IMG/VR virus record: IMGVR_UViG_3300026094_000011
Coordinates: 1-44,504 of that record
From: a virus
DNA length: 44,504 nt
Strand: one strand, 5' to 3'
The notes under the pieces are model-generated. The model searched no databases, had not been told where the DNA came from, and was given only the letters and a program-made list of their open reading frames with translations. This document shows positions 43,703 to 44,504 of the stretch, one piece after another (positions within the stretch are counted from its first letter, which is position 1; each line of letters begins with the position of its first letter). The position numbers and the translations under genes were made by a program.

Positions 43703-44446
43703 TTAGAAGCCCTGCTCGACCAATTGTTTTGATATTGGTCTTAATTCTGTGAATGACAATGAAAGATTTGTCTCGACGGGCATACCATTATTTCTGAAGA
43801 ATGATATTGAATTTGGATTATATACCACGCTGATCGCAGTACATGCAACCTCTGGAATTTTAATAATGCCACCGAGTGCCTGACGATATGATATATTAAA
43901 TGTGTCAGGAAACTTATATTCGAGAGCCGCTTCTTCTGGATATGCTGCCGACCTAAAAAAACGGAGAATATCGGTTACGGATTCCGCTTCTTGTTCTGAC
44001 TGTGGAATAAATGTAAAGTCAAACGAAAATTCTCGAATGCCAGGAGATTTAAACATCATGAATTCTTTTGGATTTGTCACGCGTCCCTGGTTTCGGGCTA
44101 TAACCGATCCACCGGGAAGTGCTGCCGCAGCACCGCGAGTAACTCCTCGACCGATTCCCTCAGCAACAGCCTGAACACTCTCTTTTGTAATATCGGATAT
44201 ATCAGCACCCTGCTGCTGCAATCGGTTAATTGCTCGTCCGGTCATACCCTCTTCTTGTGATTCATAGTTAATACTATCACTGATTGTATGATTCGTCGGA
44301 AAATAAAGAGCAACCTGTGAACCACCCTCGGTTCTAATTTCACCGGTACTACGATTTGATCTGTCGTATCTTGGCCGTTGGGTGCTGAATACTATCCAAG
44401 GATCGCTAAATCCATTGAGATCTTCTGGAAATCTTATCTGTGCCAT
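43703..44446 (-). CDS. 48: Baseplate tail-tube cap/junction gp48
   Basis: This protein sits on the hub and starts the tail tube. It has 247 aa, shorter than T4 gp48 (364) and gp54 (320). Characteristic parts are MMFKSPGIREFSFDFTFIPQ, then SVTDILRFFRSAAYPE, and the C-terminal VVYNPNSISFFRNNGMPVET with LSLSFTELRPISK. The related gp54 is the alternative, but the order next to gp53 and the sequence favour gp48. No second member is in the window. A perfect late promoter lies 35 nt upstream, while no strong ribosome binding site is seen. Confidence 0.82.
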   Translation of the reverse strand: MAQIRFPEDLNGFSDPWIVFSTQRPRYDRSNRSTGEIRTEGGSQVALYFPTNHTISDSINYESQEEGMTGRAINRLQQQGADISDITKESVQAVAEGIGRGVTRGAAAALPGGSVIARNQGRVTNPKEFMMFKSPGIREFSFDFTFIPQSEQEAESVTDILRFFRSAAYPEEAALEYKFPDTFNISYRQALGGIIKIPEVACTAISVVYNPNSISFFRNNGMPVETNLSLSFTELRPISKQLVEQGF

Positions 44447-44449
44447 AGG

Positions 44450-44457
44450 AATAAATA
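44450..44457 (+). promoter_or_regulatory. Near-consensus late promoter on the plus strand
   Basis: The plus strand reads AATAAATA (7 of 8 bases), 30 nt before the ATG at 44488. It faces away from the minus-strand promoter at 44481-44488 and would serve the gene that begins at the window edge. Confidence 0.45.
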
Positions 44458-44480
44458 CTTGTTAAGGTAACAACTAAGAT

Positions 44481-44488
44481 TATTTATA
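44481..44488 (-). promoter_or_regulatory. T4-type late promoter upstream of gp48
   Basis: The minus strand reads TATAAATA, then ATCTT and A. It is an exact octamer, 35 nt before the gp48 ATG, and probably starts the whole hub-wedge transcript. Its last base overlaps the ATG of the opposing plus-strand ORF. Confidence 0.85.
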
Positions 44489-44504
44489 TGGCATATAAAG
44501 GTAA
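44488..44504 (+). CDS. Start of a divergent gene, probably head completion gp4
   Basis: An ATG at 44488 opens a plus-strand frame that runs off the window after five complete codons, reading MAYKG. Gene 4 (50/65) head-completion proteins of T4-like phages commonly begin M-x-Y-K/Q-G-K, and in T4 gene 4 lies next to gene 53. Identity is therefore a reasonable but weak guess from five residues plus synteny. A plus-strand AATAAATA element lies 30 nt upstream. Confidence 0.4.

Overview
This is a structural-gene segment of a marine T4-superfamily myovirus, of the kind typified by cyanophages and pelagiphages. Almost every base is coding. All complete genes lie on the minus strand, so the operon reads from the right end of the window to the left. 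The assignment rests on recognisable T4 homologues in conserved order: gp48, gp53, gp27-like, gp5-like, PAAR, gp25, gp6, gp8, gp13, gp14, gp15, gp16, gp17 and gp18. It also rests on repeated T4-type late promoters (TATAAATA) in the minus-strand gaps. Features typical of the marine branch are a gp5 without a lysozyme domain, a PAAR tip gene, a very large DUF4815-type protein and a large set of fibre genes. The window holds no host-diagnostic (e.g. photosynthesis) gene, so the host cannot be named.

Layout, right to left. 44.5-39.5 kb: baseplate hub and spike (tube cap gp48, wedge gp53, hub gp27, spike gp5, a 64-aa orphan, an Ig-like protein, PAAR tip). 39.5-32.6 kb: wedge proteins (gp25, gp6, a 681-aa gp7-position protein, a 146-aa structural protein, and gp8 enlarged by a repeat insertion). 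32.6-26.8 kb: a 1659-aa DUF4815-type protein and three small proteins. 26.8-6.6 kb: an adhesin/tail-fibre block of nine genes. It includes fibres with shared modules, a beta-helix protein, a collagen-like fibre, a fibre with an S74 intramolecular chaperone, a 1819-aa giant, a fibre with a beta-propeller-like repeat insert, and a glycine-rich protein. It sits between gp8 and gp13, where T4 keeps genes 9-10-11-12-wac. 6.5-1.6 kb: neck and packaging genes gp13-gp17. 1.5 kb to the left end: the N-terminal part of tail sheath gp18, cut by the window edge.

Genes are packed with 1-11 nt overlaps or very short gaps. No gap exceeds about 90 bases, so there is no long non-coding stretch. At the right edge a plus-strand ORF begins (MAYKG...), probably gene 4 (head completion), back to back with gp48.

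The most notable points are as follows. An extended late-promoter pattern is visible, with an A conserved six bases after the octamer. For gp25 and the 113-aa gene that A is the A of the ATG, which predicts leaderless mRNAs. Related GxGY repeat modules are inserted in two different T4 core proteins (gp8 and gp14). The fibre block is rich in modules and appears prone to recombination.
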